Both the position numbers and the translations under genes were made by a program. From Hyphomicrobiales bacterium (lineage in GTDB: Bacteria > Pseudomonadota > Alphaproteobacteria > Rhizobiales > Rhizobiaceae), in contig UEIF01000002.1 of NCBI GenBank assembly GCA_900468805.1, positions 83,099 to 147,098 of the forward strand: 64,000 nucleotides of DNA. Direction: 5' to 3'. The number at the start of each line of letters is the position of its first letter. Within the stretch, counting starts at the first letter, position 1. The notes below the pieces were generated by a model. It was not told where the DNA came from and made no database searches. It saw nothing but the letters and a program-made list of their open reading frames with translations. Below are positions 39,144 through 47,872 of this stretch, in pieces.

Positions 39144-39602
39144 TCAGTTGGTGCGGACAGTCGCCGTGCCGACGAGGAAATCGTGCAGCAGGCGCGAGCG
39201 CTCTGTGAACAGGCCGACCAGCAGAATGAGCGGCGTCAGCACCGAGTTCAGGATCCAGAATAGCGCCAGGTGAACGATCGCCGTCAGGAAGTCCATCTGC
39301 CGCCCGTCGACGCGCACGATCGCGATGCCCATCGCGCGCATGCCGAGGGAGGCTTGTAACGGACCGCCGACACTCAGGCCGAAGTAGATGCCCGCGACGA
39401 TGACGAACAGCGCCGGATAAAGAAAGAAGCCGAGCCCCAGTGTCACGATTCCCAGGAAGAACACCACGATCGCCGCCGGAATGCAGAGCAGGGCGACGAT
39501 GACATAGTCGAGGATGAAAGCGAGGACGCGACGGCTCAGCACACCGCTATAGGCGCGCCAGTCCTCCGGTGCGGCATAAAGCGGGTTGGGATCGTAGCTC
39601 AT
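39144..39602 (-). CDS. RDD family membrane protein
   Basis: A 152-residue inner-membrane protein with three hydrophobic segments. The RDD family's Arg and Asp residues are seen in RRVLAFILDYVIV, and GGPLQASLGMRAMGI with the terminal RLLHDFLVGT completes the domain. Function is unsettled; some members affect ion balance. It stands alone between bpt and hemB. Confidence 0.87.
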   Translation of the reverse strand: MSYDPNPLYAAPEDWRAYSGVLSRRVLAFILDYVIVALLCIPAAIVVFFLGIVTLGLGFFLYPALFVIVAGIYFGLSVGGPLQASLGMRAMGIAIVRVDGRQMDFLTAIVHLALFWILNSVLTPLILLVGLFTERSRLLHDFLVGTATVRTN

Positions 39603-39675
39603 CCATATCTCCCTTCGAAAAACGATGCCGCTGATATGGTATCGTCAGGGGGAAATACAATAATTCGCCCCAAAA

Positions 39676-40689
39676 TCACCTTTTGGCGAGGATTTTCGCC
39701 ACTTCCGGCGCAAAATAAGTGAGGATGCCGTCGCAGCCCGCGCGCTTGAAGGCGAGCAGTGTCTCCATCATGATCCGCTCGCCGTCGATCCAGCCGTTCA
39801 TCGCCGCAGCCTTGATCTGCGAGTATTCGCCTGAGACCTGATAGGCGAAAGTCGGCAGGCCGAACGCCTCCTTCACCCGCCAGCAGATATCGATATAGGC
39901 AAGGCCCGGCTTGACCATCAGCATGTCGGCGCCTTCCTCGACATCGAGGGCGGCATCGCGGATCGCTTCGGTGCCGTTGGCCGGATTGATATAGTAGCTG
40001 TTCTTGTCGCCCTTCAGCAGGCCCTTGGTGTTGATCGCCTCGCGATAGGGACCGTAGAAGCCGGAGGAGAACTTCGTGGCATAGGACATGATGCCGACGC
40101 TCTGATGCCCGGCGGCATCGAGCCCGCGGCGGATCGCGCCGATGCGCCCGTCCATCATTTCCGAGGGGGCGATGATGTCGGCGCCGGCATCGGCCTGCAG
40201 GATCGCGGCCCGGACGACCTGATCGACCGTCTCGTCATTGACGATCTCGCCGTCGCGCAGGATGCCGTCATGCCCGTGGCTGGTGAATGGGTCGAGCGCC
40301 ACATCGGTAATAATGCCAATATTAGGCACCGCCTTTTTGATGGCCGCCGTCGTCTGATTGATGAGGTTATTGGCAACCAGGCTGTTGGAGCCCGTTTCGT
40401 CGCGCAATTCCATTTCGATATCAGGGAAGGTGGCAAGCGCCGGGATGCCGAGATCGGCCGCTTCCCTAGCCGCCTCGACCGCCTTGTCGACGCTCATGCG
40501 GTTGACACCGGGCATGGCAGCTATCGGATCGACGATGCCGGTTCCCGGAACGATGAAGATCGGCCAGATCAGATCGTCAACCGTCAGGCGGTTTTCCTGC
40601 ACCAGCCGGCGCGTCCAGTCCGCCTTGCGGTTGCGCCGCATGCGGCGGTGACCGGTGATTTCATCGACGAGATGCGTCTTGTCCTGCAT
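39676..40689 (-). CDS. hemB: Delta-aminolevulinic acid dehydratase (porphobilinogen synthase)
   Basis: A 337-residue enzyme that condenses two aminolevulinates to porphobilinogen. The Schiff-base lysines lie in SYATKFSSGFYGPYR and LMVKPGLAY. The metal segment reads DVALDPFTSHGHDGI, with Ala and Asp where zinc enzymes have Cys, so this is the Mg-dependent type described from Bradyrhizobium. ATG 40689 (MQDKTHLVDE) begins the conserved protein; the open frame upstream to 41169 is antisense to the DUF6163 gene. Confidence 0.95.
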   Translation of the reverse strand: MQDKTHLVDEITGHRRMRRNRKADWTRRLVQENRLTVDDLIWPIFIVPGTGIVDPIAAMPGVNRMSVDKAVEAAREAADLGIPALATFPDIEMELRDETGSNSLVANNLINQTTAAIKKAVPNIGIITDVALDPFTSHGHDGILRDGEIVNDETVDQVVRAAILQADAGADIIAPSEMMDGRIGAIRRGLDAAGHQSVGIMSYATKFSSGFYGPYREAINTKGLLKGDKNSYYINPANGTEAIRDAALDVEEGADMLMVKPGLAYIDICWRVKEAFGLPTFAYQVSGEYSQIKAAAMNGWIDGERIMMETLLAFKRAGCDGILTYFAPEVAKILAKR

Positions 40690-40824
40690 GATATCTGCCC
40701 CTGGGCCATTCCATTTATCGGAGCGGTCATTATCATGCGCCCCGGGAAATCCAAACCGGACGATTGGCCGCGGCGGATGAAACCGGAAAAATTGAAGCCG
40801 CGACTTGGAACGTGAGGTCTCGCC

Positions 40825-41262
40825 ATGGAAACCGATTCTCCGACGATACCGAAACGGACGCTGACGGATATCCTCTTTATCTTCTTCCTGCGGCTCGTCG
40901 CCGTTTCCTGTTTCTGGTTCGGCCTGCAATATTGGGCGATGCTCGTCGGCTACTCGCTCGTCGGCGCCGGCCGCTTCGATCTGTTGAGCCTGCCGTGGAA
41001 GGTTGCAAGCACCTGCCTTGCCGTTCTTTTCCCTGTCGCCTCGCTCGGCCTCTGGCTTACAGTTTCCTGGGGACCGGTGATCTGGGTGCTTGCCGCCGGC
41101 GGCCAGATCCTCATGTATGGCCTGCTTCCGCAGACCTTCGGGCCCAACCAGCTGATCATCCTGCTCCATGTGATCGTGGCCGTCATCTACTGGATTTTCA
41201 GGCTTTCCCTGTGGCTAGAGCGACGCCGCCAGCGTCGCCAGGTAAGCGTTGATTTACCCTGA
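40825..41262 (+). CDS. DUF6163-like membrane protein
   Basis: A 145-residue protein with four hydrophobic helices and a basic C-terminal tail (LERRRQRRQVS). I recognise it as the small DUF6163-type membrane protein that lies beside ldtR in rhizobia; no function is known. It diverges from hemB, and 128 bp separate it from ldtR. Confidence 0.7.
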   Translation: METDSPTIPKRTLTDILFIFFLRLVAVSCFWFGLQYWAMLVGYSLVGAGRFDLLSLPWKVASTCLAVLFPVASLGLWLTVSWGPVIWVLAAGGQILMYGLLPQTFGPNQLIILLHVIVAVIYWIFRLSLWLERRRQRRQVSVDLP

Positions 41263-41308
41263 TACAGCAAGAGGTTTTCGTAAGCCTCTGTTAAGCCTGC
41301 GGTTTAAG

Positions 41309-41329
41309 TCGAATTTTATATGTATTCGA
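41309..41329. promoter_or_regulatory. Inverted repeat in the ldtR promoter
   Basis: TCGAAT (41309-41314) is mirrored by ATTCGA (41324-41329) around TTTATATGT, 62 bp before the ldtR start. A second hairpin AGAGG / CCTCT lies at about 41269-41288. MarR proteins often bind such sites at their own promoters; autoregulation is inferred. Confidence 0.35.
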
Positions 41330-41390
41330 TAGGGTCTCACTCAAGGCGGGAAGAAAACGACACCGCCAAACAAAACAGTGAGGCAGTCAA

Positions 41391-41903
41391 ATGAACACGA
41401 AAATCAAGCCGCAGGCGGTATCGACTTTCCATGCACACGAACAGGGCATCCGTGATCTTTACATGGAATCCCTTCACCTTGTTGAACGTCTTCATCGTCG
41501 TCTTCTCGACGTGATCAAGGACGAGTTCGACCGTCAGGGCCGCAGCGACGTCAACGCCATCCAGGCGCTCCTGCTTTTCAACATCGGCAATTCCGAGCTG
41601 ACCGCCGGCGAACTGCGTTCCCGCGGCTACTACCTCGGCTCGAACGTCTCCTACAACGTCAAGAAGCTGGTCGACCTCGGCTTCATCAACCACCAGCGCT
41701 CCCGCATCGACCGCCGCTCGGTCCGCATCAGCCTGACCGAAACCGGCCAGGACATCGCCGAAACGGTCGCCAAACTCTACGAACGCCATATCGCCTCGAT
41801 CGACAAGGTCGGCGGCATTGGCACGGATGAGTTTACGCAGATGAACAAGCTGCTGCAGCGGCTGGATCGCTTCTGGAACGATCAGATTTTGTACCGTCTC
41901 TAA
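41391..41903 (+). CDS. ldtR: MarR-family regulator LdtR
   Basis: A 170-residue winged-helix regulator. The DNA-binding segment runs from SELTAGELRSRGYYLGSNVSYNVKKL to NHQRSRIDRRSVRISLTETG. The sequence matches LdtR, described in Liberibacter and Sinorhizobium as the controller of the L,D-transpeptidase gene ldtP, normally its neighbour. Here ldtP begins 2.6 kb downstream, past a SIR2-domain gene. Confidence 0.88.
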   Translation: MNTKIKPQAVSTFHAHEQGIRDLYMESLHLVERLHRRLLDVIKDEFDRQGRSDVNAIQALLLFNIGNSELTAGELRSRGYYLGSNVSYNVKKLVDLGFINHQRSRIDRRSVRISLTETGQDIAETVAKLYERHIASIDKVGGIGTDEFTQMNKLLQRLDRFWNDQILYRL

Positions 41904-41948
41904 GACGCTACCGGATTATTTGTGCTTCGATATTAGAATGCTCTAACC

Positions 41949-42006
41949 GGCGCGCAAATGCGTAAAAGGGCACAAGATGGCACTAGGTGGCGTAGATTTG
42001 CGCGCC
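41949..42006. repeat. Large stem-loop with 11-bp perfect inverted arms
   Basis: GGCGCGCAAAT (41949-41959) is perfectly mirrored by ATTTGCGCGCC (41996-42006) around a 36-nt loop that itself contains smaller repeats (GGCAC, GTGCC nearby). It lies 46 bp after the ldtR stop. It could be a structured RNA, a terminator-like element, or the left end of the inserted segment. Confidence 0.5.
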
Positions 42007-42048
42007 ACTTGCGTGCCAATAAATCCCCGACCTCCAATCGGCACCTAG

Positions 42049-42079
42049 AGCGCACGCGGCTTTCCCTCCGCGATGCGCT
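42049..42079. repeat. Dispersed palindromic repeat, copy A
   Basis: AGCGCA-CGCGG pairs with CCGCG-A-TGCGCT across an 8-nt loop, with one bulged base, and TTT follows. A diverged copy in the same orientation lies at 44021-44055, so the two bracket the SIR2 segment. Confidence 0.6.
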
Positions 42080-42139
42080 TTTCTGCTGTTCAACAGCCAC
42101 CCGAGAGGGTGATAGGAGTGGGTCGAAGCGCGGGTGCAA

Positions 42140-43174
42140 TTAACCTGCTGCTATGTGATACCAATAGTCGTTGAGAAGTTGGTTTGCGGTCGATGGGGCG
42201 ACTTCAATCCGGCCAACCCAACTTACGGAAGCTGCAGTCATTGAAGTGATGATTCTATCTTTCACCGCGTCGATATTGGGGTGAGACATACCCAGTACTG
42301 TTCCAAAAACACTCTTGTAGGTCTTGGAATCCCTTAGGGCCAATAGCTCCATGTTCATCTGCCCGTAGGAAAAGCCCAGATAGATTACCTGTTCGGCTTC
42401 CCCGACGTATCCGCGCATCTCATCTAGCATCGTGTCGTCCTCAACGCGCTCCGTAAAAGTGCGGAGTTGGTTTGCGATGAGAGGGATGGCGCGTGGAGAT
42501 ACCTCTGCGCCGAAGTCAACCGAGTTGGCGCCGCCTTGCCAAGGCAGGCGCCCAACCTGTCCGTAAGGGTGGAAGACCTTCAGCTTCTTTGTCAGGCTCT
42601 GAGCATGGTCCTCGCTGATCTGCATATAATTTGCGAGCCAGTGAGACACATAATGTTCGATGCAGCGATCATAATTGAACGTAACGAAGGCCACATTCTC
42701 GAAAACGGTATCAAGGTCGTCGAGTCGAACGCCTTCAGTCAGCATTTTGCAGAAGGTGTTCTGCCAGATGTGAGGATGCGCTCCGAACACAATACCCTTG
42801 TTTCCCGCACGAATTTTCGATGTGCGTTCTGCTTCGAGGATGCTGGCCGCGATCCCGAGTTTGCCCATGAGAACGATGTCGTTGTCGTTGGCATGCGTAT
42901 GCAGGAAATTGTCGATGGAAATAGCTTGAGGCATAGCCGATGCGATTATGCGGCCAGCTCGGCACAACGGATTGATGTCGCGACCGCCGCGCTCTTGGAC
43001 TATCCCACGAAGAGCTTCGGTGATCTTTTTGTCGCCGCTACTCTGAGTGTAGCCATCGTTGAACCCGATGTTCACTTTCCCGGCGATGGAATTCTTTAAC
43101 TCATCGCCAACTGGAAGATCGACTTCCTTGCTGGCACCGGCACCTACGACAAAAACGGTCTTCTTTTTGAACAT
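42140..43174 (-). CDS. Stand-alone SIR2-domain protein (putative NADase, possible defence gene)
   Basis: A 344-residue protein that is essentially one SIR2 fold. The NAD-binding start is VFVVGAGASKEV (GAGAS at 11-15); SIDNFL at about 86-91, TFNYDR at 165-170 (the Asn-Asp pair), the His motif FHPYG at 201-205 and IYLGFSYGQMN at about 264-274 follow in the usual order. No transmembrane segment and no second domain (TIR, HerA, STING, Argonaute) is seen. Such SIR2 proteins in bacteria often deplete NAD to abort phage infection. The start MFKKKTV has the strong ribosome site AGGGAGGA. Codon use and lower GC differ from the neighbours, which suggests transfer. No partner gene is adjacent. Confidence 0.82.
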   Translation of the reverse strand: MFKKKTVFVVGAGASKEVDLPVGDELKNSIAGKVNIGFNDGYTQSSGDKKITEALRGIVQERGGRDINPLCRAGRIIASAMPQAISIDNFLHTHANDNDIVLMGKLGIAASILEAERTSKIRAGNKGIVFGAHPHIWQNTFCKMLTEGVRLDDLDTVFENVAFVTFNYDRCIEHYVSHWLANYMQISEDHAQSLTKKLKVFHPYGQVGRLPWQGGANSVDFGAEVSPRAIPLIANQLRTFTERVEDDTMLDEMRGYVGEAEQVIYLGFSYGQMNMELLALRDSKTYKSVFGTVLGMSHPNIDAVKDRIITSMTAASVSWVGRIEVAPSTANQLLNDYWYHIAAG

Positions 43175-43741
43175 GGGTCCTCCCTGAGATGACTCGTCTT
43201 CTACCATGCAGGATTGAGTCGCCTGAATAGAAAACGCCCCGTTCTGCCAGTTCGCATTTCTCGCAGGGATGCTTGAAGTCCCTGGCGCGGGTTGTCGTCA
43301 TCCGAGGCGACCTTTCGGGAAGTTCAAACTGGTCCGCGACGTCCTCCCGAAGATGGTTTGGTGTAAGACCACAAGAAAATTACGCATGGAGTCCCCGCTA
43401 GTGGTGGGATCGTATCCAAGCGACGGCCGGCTACAACACAGTGAAGCTGCGCAGATGAAGCGTGCAGCGCGCGAGGGTAGCGCCTGGCAGGATTTTACTA
43501 AGTCAGATAGTGAAAATGAATTTTGCTTATGGCTGGCTGAAGTGTACCGGGGACTAGAATGCTGGATGAGAAATCGGGCTGCGCGCGAAAAACTTTTCCC
43601 ACGCTGAAGATATAACTCAATAAATTCAATGGATTTCCAGGTGCGTCTAAAACCTCCCCATTGGCGCCTACCTGTGACCTGCTACACTGCGCAGCAGTAG
43701 CAGCGGATTTTTCACGTTCTTTTTGGTGAAAGGTCTGCACG
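43175..43741. other. Intergenic stretch of the inserted segment
   Basis: These 567 bp contain the SIR2 promoter and no convincing gene. Two short frames exist (minus 43101-43301, plus 43269-43607), but neither has a recognisable domain or a good ribosome site. GC content is lower and uneven. A 25-bp near-palindrome lies at 43679-43703, just ahead of the small membrane protein. Confidence 0.5.
43679..43703. promoter_or_regulatory. 25-bp near-palindrome upstream of the small membrane protein
   Basis: CTGCTAC and GTAGCAG form the outer arms, with CTGC-GCAG at the centre; one arm has an extra base. It is 39 bp before the ATG at 43742, so it may be an operator. Confidence 0.45.
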
Positions 43742-43885
43742 ATGGAACCTAAGGACTCCCTCTCTTTCGAAATTCTCGGCCTTAAGGGCTCTGTAACTGG
43801 ACGGTTTGCGATTGTCGCAGTGCTGCTTGCTGGGATCTTCTGCGGTGCCGGCTATCTTTTGGGCAAGACCTATCGATATTGGTAG
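43742..43885 (+). CDS. Small membrane protein of unknown function (47 aa)
   Basis: A 47-residue frame beginning MEPKDSLSFEILG, with one hydrophobic helix (FAIVAVLLAGIFCGAGYLLG) and a basic tail KTYRYW. A GAAAGG sequence lies 8 bp before the ATG. The layout of a short amphipathic head and a single helix fits a genuine single-pass small protein, but no relative is recognised. It lies between the SIR2 gene and ldtP. Confidence 0.5.
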   Translation: MEPKDSLSFEILGLKGSVTGRFAIVAVLLAGIFCGAGYLLGKTYRYW

Positions 43886-44503
43886 GGATTTGCTGGAAAG
43901 TATCTGATGATCCAGCTGACCAACGTCTTCCGGAAGAACGTTGCTACGCGAGCGCGTCGTCCGACTATGTCGAAAAGACCGCTGCCGGCGGTTTCCGGAA
44001 AAGCAGCGAGATCAGCGCCCAAAGCGCACGCGGTTTGCCTCCTTGATGCGCTTTCTGGCGCTGCACTGCAAATCTACTGCGCCGACCTCCCATGCGGCCC
44101 GACACCTTGGTAACGCTCGATGACGTCCGTTCGCCTCTGCGTGGCATCTTTGCAACGCACGGCAACCAAGCACAAAGCCCGGTATTCAAGCCGTTTTTTA
44201 GTCGTTATTAACCGGCACGGTTTACCCGTCTTATGGTTCGTGGCATGCGGTTCCCGGCAACCGGCAGTCTGTCTTCCGGCCCGGCAACACGAATTGGCCA
44301 TATTGATGTGACAGCGGAATATTCGATAGCCGGCGTCCTCGATGGACCATTGGCACCATCCAGGTTGCTCGCAATCTTGTGATGGGACTGGCGGAATTTC
44401 CTGCTGCGCCGGAAGAACGAACGGATAGGGATCTGCGTTAAAGCGCGGTGATATCGCAAATGGCTGCGGCTTCCTCCACCGCGGCATTGAGTGGTTGGGA
44501 CGA
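43886..44503. other. Gene-free stretch upstream of ldtP
   Basis: These 618 bp hold no gene I can support. The region contains copy B of the dispersed palindromic repeat and, presumably, the ldtP promoter. A 9-mer ATTCGATAG (44321-44329) also occurs in the ldtR promoter repeat. Confidence 0.5.
44021..44055. repeat. Dispersed palindromic repeat, copy B
   Basis: AAGCGCACGCGG ... CCT ... TGATGCGCTTT matches copy A (42049-42079) at most positions in the same orientation; its inner stem is eroded. Together with copy A it brackets about 2.0 kb with the SIR2 gene and the small membrane protein. Confidence 0.55.
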
Positions 44504-45805
44504 ATGTCTAAGAAGAACGGAATTGAAGCTCTCTCCCGCCGCGCCTTCCTGGCGTCGGCGGCAACGGTTGGTGCCGGCGCGCTTGCCGGACCCGCATTCG
44601 CGCAATCGGCGCTCGATGGGCTCCTGAATGCCCCCAAGCGCGGTAACTGGGATGACCAGTTCGATGCCAAGGCCGCTTCGCGCACGGCGACTGCCGTTCT
44701 CTCCAATACTCCGATCCTCAGCCCGCAGTCGGTGCCGAGCACCCAGCAGGCGATCATGCAGTATCAGCAGATCGCTTCGGCCGGCGGCTGGCCTGAGGTC
44801 AATCCTGGCGATCAGCGCCTGCAGCTCGGTGTTAGCTCCCCCACCGTCCAGGCGCTGCGCCAGCGTCTCGCGATCACCGGCGATCTGCCGCGTGAAGCCG
44901 GCCTGTCCAACGCCTTCGATTCCTATGTCGACGGCGCCGTCAAGCGCTTCCAGGCCCGTCACGGCTTGCCCGCCGATGGTGTGCTCGGCGAATTCACGCT
45001 GAAGGCGATGAACATTCCCGCCGATGTGCGCCTGCAGCAGTTGAACACCAACCTCATCCGCCTGCAGACCTTCCCGGAAGACCTGGGACGCCGCCACCTG
45101 ATGGTCAACATTCCGGCTGCCTATGTGGAAGCCGTTGAAGACGGCAGCGTTGCGACGCGCCATACCGCGGTTGTCGGCCGCCTGAGCCGCCCGACGCATC
45201 TCGTCAACTCGAAGGTCTACGAAGTCATCCTCAACCCCTACTGGACGGCACCCCGCTCGATCGTCGAGAAGGACATCGTGCCGCTGATGCGCAAGGATCC
45301 GACCTATCTTGAAAAGAACGCCATCCGCCTGATCGACGGCAAGGGCAACGAAGTTCCCCCCGAGACCGTCGACTGGAACGGCGAGGCGCCGAACCTGATG
45401 TTCCGTCAGGACCCCGGCAAGATCAACGCCATGGCGTCCACGAAAATCAACTTCTACAACAAGAACGGCGAGTACATGCACGACACGCCGCAGCAGGGCC
45501 TGTTCAACAAGCTCATGCGCTTCGAATCGTCGGGCTGCGTGCGCGTCCAGAACGTCCGCGACCTGTCGAACTGGCTGCTGCGCGAAACGCCCGGCTGGAA
45601 CCGCCAGCAGATGGAGCAGGTGATCGCAAGCGGCACCAACACGCCGATCAAGCTCGCGACCGAAGTTCCTGTTTATTTCGTCTACATCTCGGCCTGGGGC
45701 ATGCCCGACGGCGTCGTTCAGTTCCGCGACGACATCTACGAGATGGACGGCAATGCCGAACTGGCCCTCGACACCACCTCGGGCATGGAGCAGCCGGTCC
45801 AGTAA
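44504..45805 (+). CDS. ldtP: L,D-transpeptidase, LdtP type
   Basis: A 433-residue periplasmic enzyme that makes 3-3 cross-links in peptidoglycan or attaches lipoproteins to it. The leader ALSRRAFLASAATVGAGALA is Tat-like. A peptidoglycan-binding segment (SPTVQALRQRLAITGDL ... FQARHGLPADGVLG) precedes the YkuD domain, with HDTPQQGLFNK and the catalytic Cys in ESSGCVRVQN. I choose ATG 44504 (MSKKNG); the frame is open to a TTG at 44495. It should be controlled by LdtR. A good terminator follows. Confidence 0.93.
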   Translation: MSKKNGIEALSRRAFLASAATVGAGALAGPAFAQSALDGLLNAPKRGNWDDQFDAKAASRTATAVLSNTPILSPQSVPSTQQAIMQYQQIASAGGWPEVNPGDQRLQLGVSSPTVQALRQRLAITGDLPREAGLSNAFDSYVDGAVKRFQARHGLPADGVLGEFTLKAMNIPADVRLQQLNTNLIRLQTFPEDLGRRHLMVNIPAAYVEAVEDGSVATRHTAVVGRLSRPTHLVNSKVYEVILNPYWTAPRSIVEKDIVPLMRKDPTYLEKNAIRLIDGKGNEVPPETVDWNGEAPNLMFRQDPGKINAMASTKINFYNKNGEYMHDTPQQGLFNKLMRFESSGCVRVQNVRDLSNWLLRETPGWNRQQMEQVIASGTNTPIKLATEVPVYFVYISAWGMPDGVVQFRDDIYEMDGNAELALDTTSGMEQPVQ

Positions 45806-45827
45806 TCCGGACATCAAACGATCCTCG

Positions 45828-45855
45828 AAAGCCGCGCCATTTGCGCGGCTTTTTT
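45828..45855 (+). terminator. Rho-independent terminator of ldtP
   Basis: AAAGCCGCGC and GCGCGGC form a stem with a short CATTT-type loop and a run of six T. It is 23 bp after the stop. Confidence 0.9.
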
Positions 45856-45984
45856 GTTTCTGTGGCCCCCACTTCAATCAAAGTGATCGCCCCGCGCGCT
45901 TAGCCCAGCAAATGTCGTTCTTCGTATTGCCCTCGCATCGGCGGAAGGCTAATACCTTGCCGCATTCCACCGTAGGAGCCCGCC

Positions 45985-47283
45985 ATGACCAATGCTTCCA
46001 CCGAATCCTTCTTCAATCGCTCGCTTGCGGACGTCGATCCGGAAATCTTTGGCGCGATCGGAAAGGAACTCGGTCGTCAACGGCATGAGATCGAACTGAT
46101 CGCATCCGAGAACATCGTTTCCCGCGCCGTTCTGGAAGCCCAGGGCTCCATCATGACCAACAAATATGCCGAGGGTTATCCGGGCAAGCGCTACTACGGT
46201 GGCTGCCAGTTCGTCGATATCGCCGAGGAATTGGCCATCGAGCGCGCCAAGAAGCTCTTCGGCGTCAACTTCGCCAACGTTCAGCCGAACTCCGGTTCGC
46301 AGATGAACCAGGCGGTATTCCTGGCGCTGCTGCAGCCGGGCGATACCTTCATGGGCCTCGACCTGAACTCCGGCGGTCACCTGACGCACGGATCGCCGGT
46401 CAACATGTCCGGCAAGTGGTTCAACGTCGTTTCCTACGGTGTGCGCGAAGGCGACAACCTGCTCGATATGGACGAAGTCGAGCGCAAGGCCAAGGAAACC
46501 AAGCCGAAGCTGATCATCGCCGGTGGCACCGCCTATTCGCGTATCTGGGACTGGAAGCGCTTCCGCGAGATCGCTGACAGCGTCGGCGCTTACCTCATGG
46601 TCGACATGGCCCACATTGCCGGTCTCGTTGCCGGTGGCGTACATCCGTCGCCGTTCCCGCACTGCCATGTTGCAACGACGACGACCCACAAGTCTCTGCG
46701 TGGTCCGCGCGGCGGCGTCATCCTGACGAATGACGAGGATTTGGCCAAGAAGTTCAACTCGGCTGTCTTCCCCGGTCTCCAGGGTGGCCCGCTGATGCAC
46801 ATCATCGCCGCCAAGGCTGTCGCATTCGGCGAAGCCCTGCAGCCGGAATTCAAGGATTATGCTGCGCAGATCGTCAAGAACGCCAAGGCGCTCGCCGAAA
46901 CGCTCATCGCTGGCGGCCTCGATGTCGTCTCCGGCGGCACGGACAACCACCTGATGCTGGTTGACCTGCGCAAGAAGAACGCCACCGGCAAGCGCGCCGA
47001 AGCAGCGCTCGGCCGCGCCTACGTCACCTGCAACAAGAATGGGATTCCCTTCGATCCTGAAAAGCCCTTTGTCACCTCGGGTGTGCGCCTCGGCGCTCCG
47101 GCCGGCACGACGCGCGGCTTCAAGGAAGCGGAATTCCGCGAAATCGGTAACCTCATCGTCGAGGTTCTCGATGGCCTGAAGGTTGCTAATTCCGACGAGG
47201 GCAATGCCGCCGTCGAGGCTGCCGTCCGCGGCAAGGTGGTGAACCTGACCGATCGCTTCCCCATGTATGATTACATGGGCTAG
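45985..47283 (+). CDS. glyA: Serine hydroxymethyltransferase
   Basis: A 432-residue PLP enzyme that interconverts serine and glycine with tetrahydrofolate. The PLP lysine lies in [43 protein letters not shown] and [17 protein letters not shown] are family motifs. The stop codon TAG is the first triplet of a RIME-like repeat, so the C terminus ends where the repeat begins. nrdR starts 110 bp later. Confidence 0.97.
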   Translation: MTNASTESFFNRSLADVDPEIFGAIGKELGRQRHEIELIASENIVSRAVLEAQGSIMTNKYAEGYPGKRYYGGCQFVDIAEELAIERAKKLFGVNFANVQPNSGSQMNQAVFLALLQPGDTFMGLDLNSGGHLTHGSPVNMSGKWFNVVSYGVREGDNLLDMDEVERKAKETKPKLIIAGGTAYSRIWDWKRFREIADSVGAYLMVDMAHIAGLVAGGVHPSPFPHCHVATTTTHKSLRGPRGGVILTNDEDLAKKFNSAVFPGLQGGPLMHIIAAKAVAFGEALQPEFKDYAAQIVKNAKALAETLIAGGLDVVSGGTDNHLMLVDLRKKNATGKRAEAALGRAYVTCNKNGIPFDPEKPFVTSGVRLGAPAGTTRGFKEAEFREIGNLIVEVLDGLKVANSDEGNAAVEAAVRGKVVNLTDRFPMYDYMG

Positions 47284-47381
47284 AGCGCCGTGCGCCCGTT
47301 CGGGCGCACGAAGGACGCTCTAACTCTTTGAATCTACGCATCAGGCTTTCCGAAAATCGATTTCGATTTTCGGGCCGATGC
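47281..47381. repeat. RIME1-like intergenic repeat
   Basis: This has two stem modules. The first (47281-47322) has outer TAGAGCG / CGCTCTA and inner GTGCGCCCG / CGGGCGCAC arms. The second (47338-47381) has GCATC / GATGC outside CCGAAAATCG / CGATTTTCGG. Both modules correspond to the Rhizobium-specific intergenic mosaic element RIME1. It sits in the glyA-nrdR gap and supplies the glyA stop codon. Confidence 0.8.
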
Positions 47382-47393
47382 TAAGGAGAAGGC

Positions 47394-47870
47394 ATGCGCT
47401 GCCCCTATTGCGGTTCGGAAGACACTCAGGTCAAGGATTCACGCCCGGCGGAGGATAACACCTCCATCCGCCGGCGCCGCATCTGCCCGGATTGCGGCGG
47501 CCGCTTCACGACCTTCGAGCGCGTGCAGTTGCGCGAACTGATGGTCACCAAGAAAACCGGCAGGAAAGTTCCCTTCGATCGCGACAAGCTGGTCCGTTCC
47601 TTCGACGTGGCGCTGCGCAAGCGCCCTGTCGATCGCGACCGCATCGAGCGCGCCGTTTCCGGCATCGTGCGCCGGCTGGAAAGCTCGGGCGAGACGGAAA
47701 TCTCCTCCGAACAGATCGGCCTGCAGGTTCTCGAAGCCATGAAGAGCCTCGATGATGTCGGCTTCGTCCGCTACGCTTCGGTCTATCGCGATTTCTCGCA
47801 TGCCGAGGATTTCGAAAAACTGATCGCCGAGATCAACGCCAAGATCGGCCGCGATCCGCTGGACGTCTGA
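47394..47870 (+). CDS. nrdR: Transcriptional repressor NrdR
   Basis: A 158-residue regulator of ribonucleotide reductase genes. The zinc ribbon is [10 protein letters not shown] and [15 protein letters not shown]; an ATP-cone domain ([20 protein letters not shown]) follows and binds ATP or dATP. It is preceded by AAGGAGAAGG at the edge of the repeat and followed after 2 bp by ribD, the widely conserved nrdR-rib arrangement. Confidence 0.96.
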   Translation: MRCPYCGSEDTQVKDSRPAEDNTSIRRRRICPDCGGRFTTFERVQLRELMVTKKTGRKVPFDRDKLVRSFDVALRKRPVDRDRIERAVSGIVRRLESSGETEISSEQIGLQVLEAMKSLDDVGFVRYASVYRDFSHAEDFEKLIAEINAKIGRDPLDV

Positions 47871-47872
47871 TC

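Noticed and set aside
41904..42139. tRNA or attC-like recombination site after ldtR
   Set aside because: No cloverleaf with T-arm could be found, and the integron core sites (GTTRRRY) are not in the right places.
43101..43301. 66-codon Cys/Arg-rich frame overlapping the SIR2 start
   Set aside because: It lies in another frame of a well-supported gene and has no recognisable motif beyond scattered cysteines.
43269..43607. 112-codon frame in the inserted segment
   Set aside because: Composition is irregular, no ribosome site or domain is seen, and it overlaps the SIR2 promoter.
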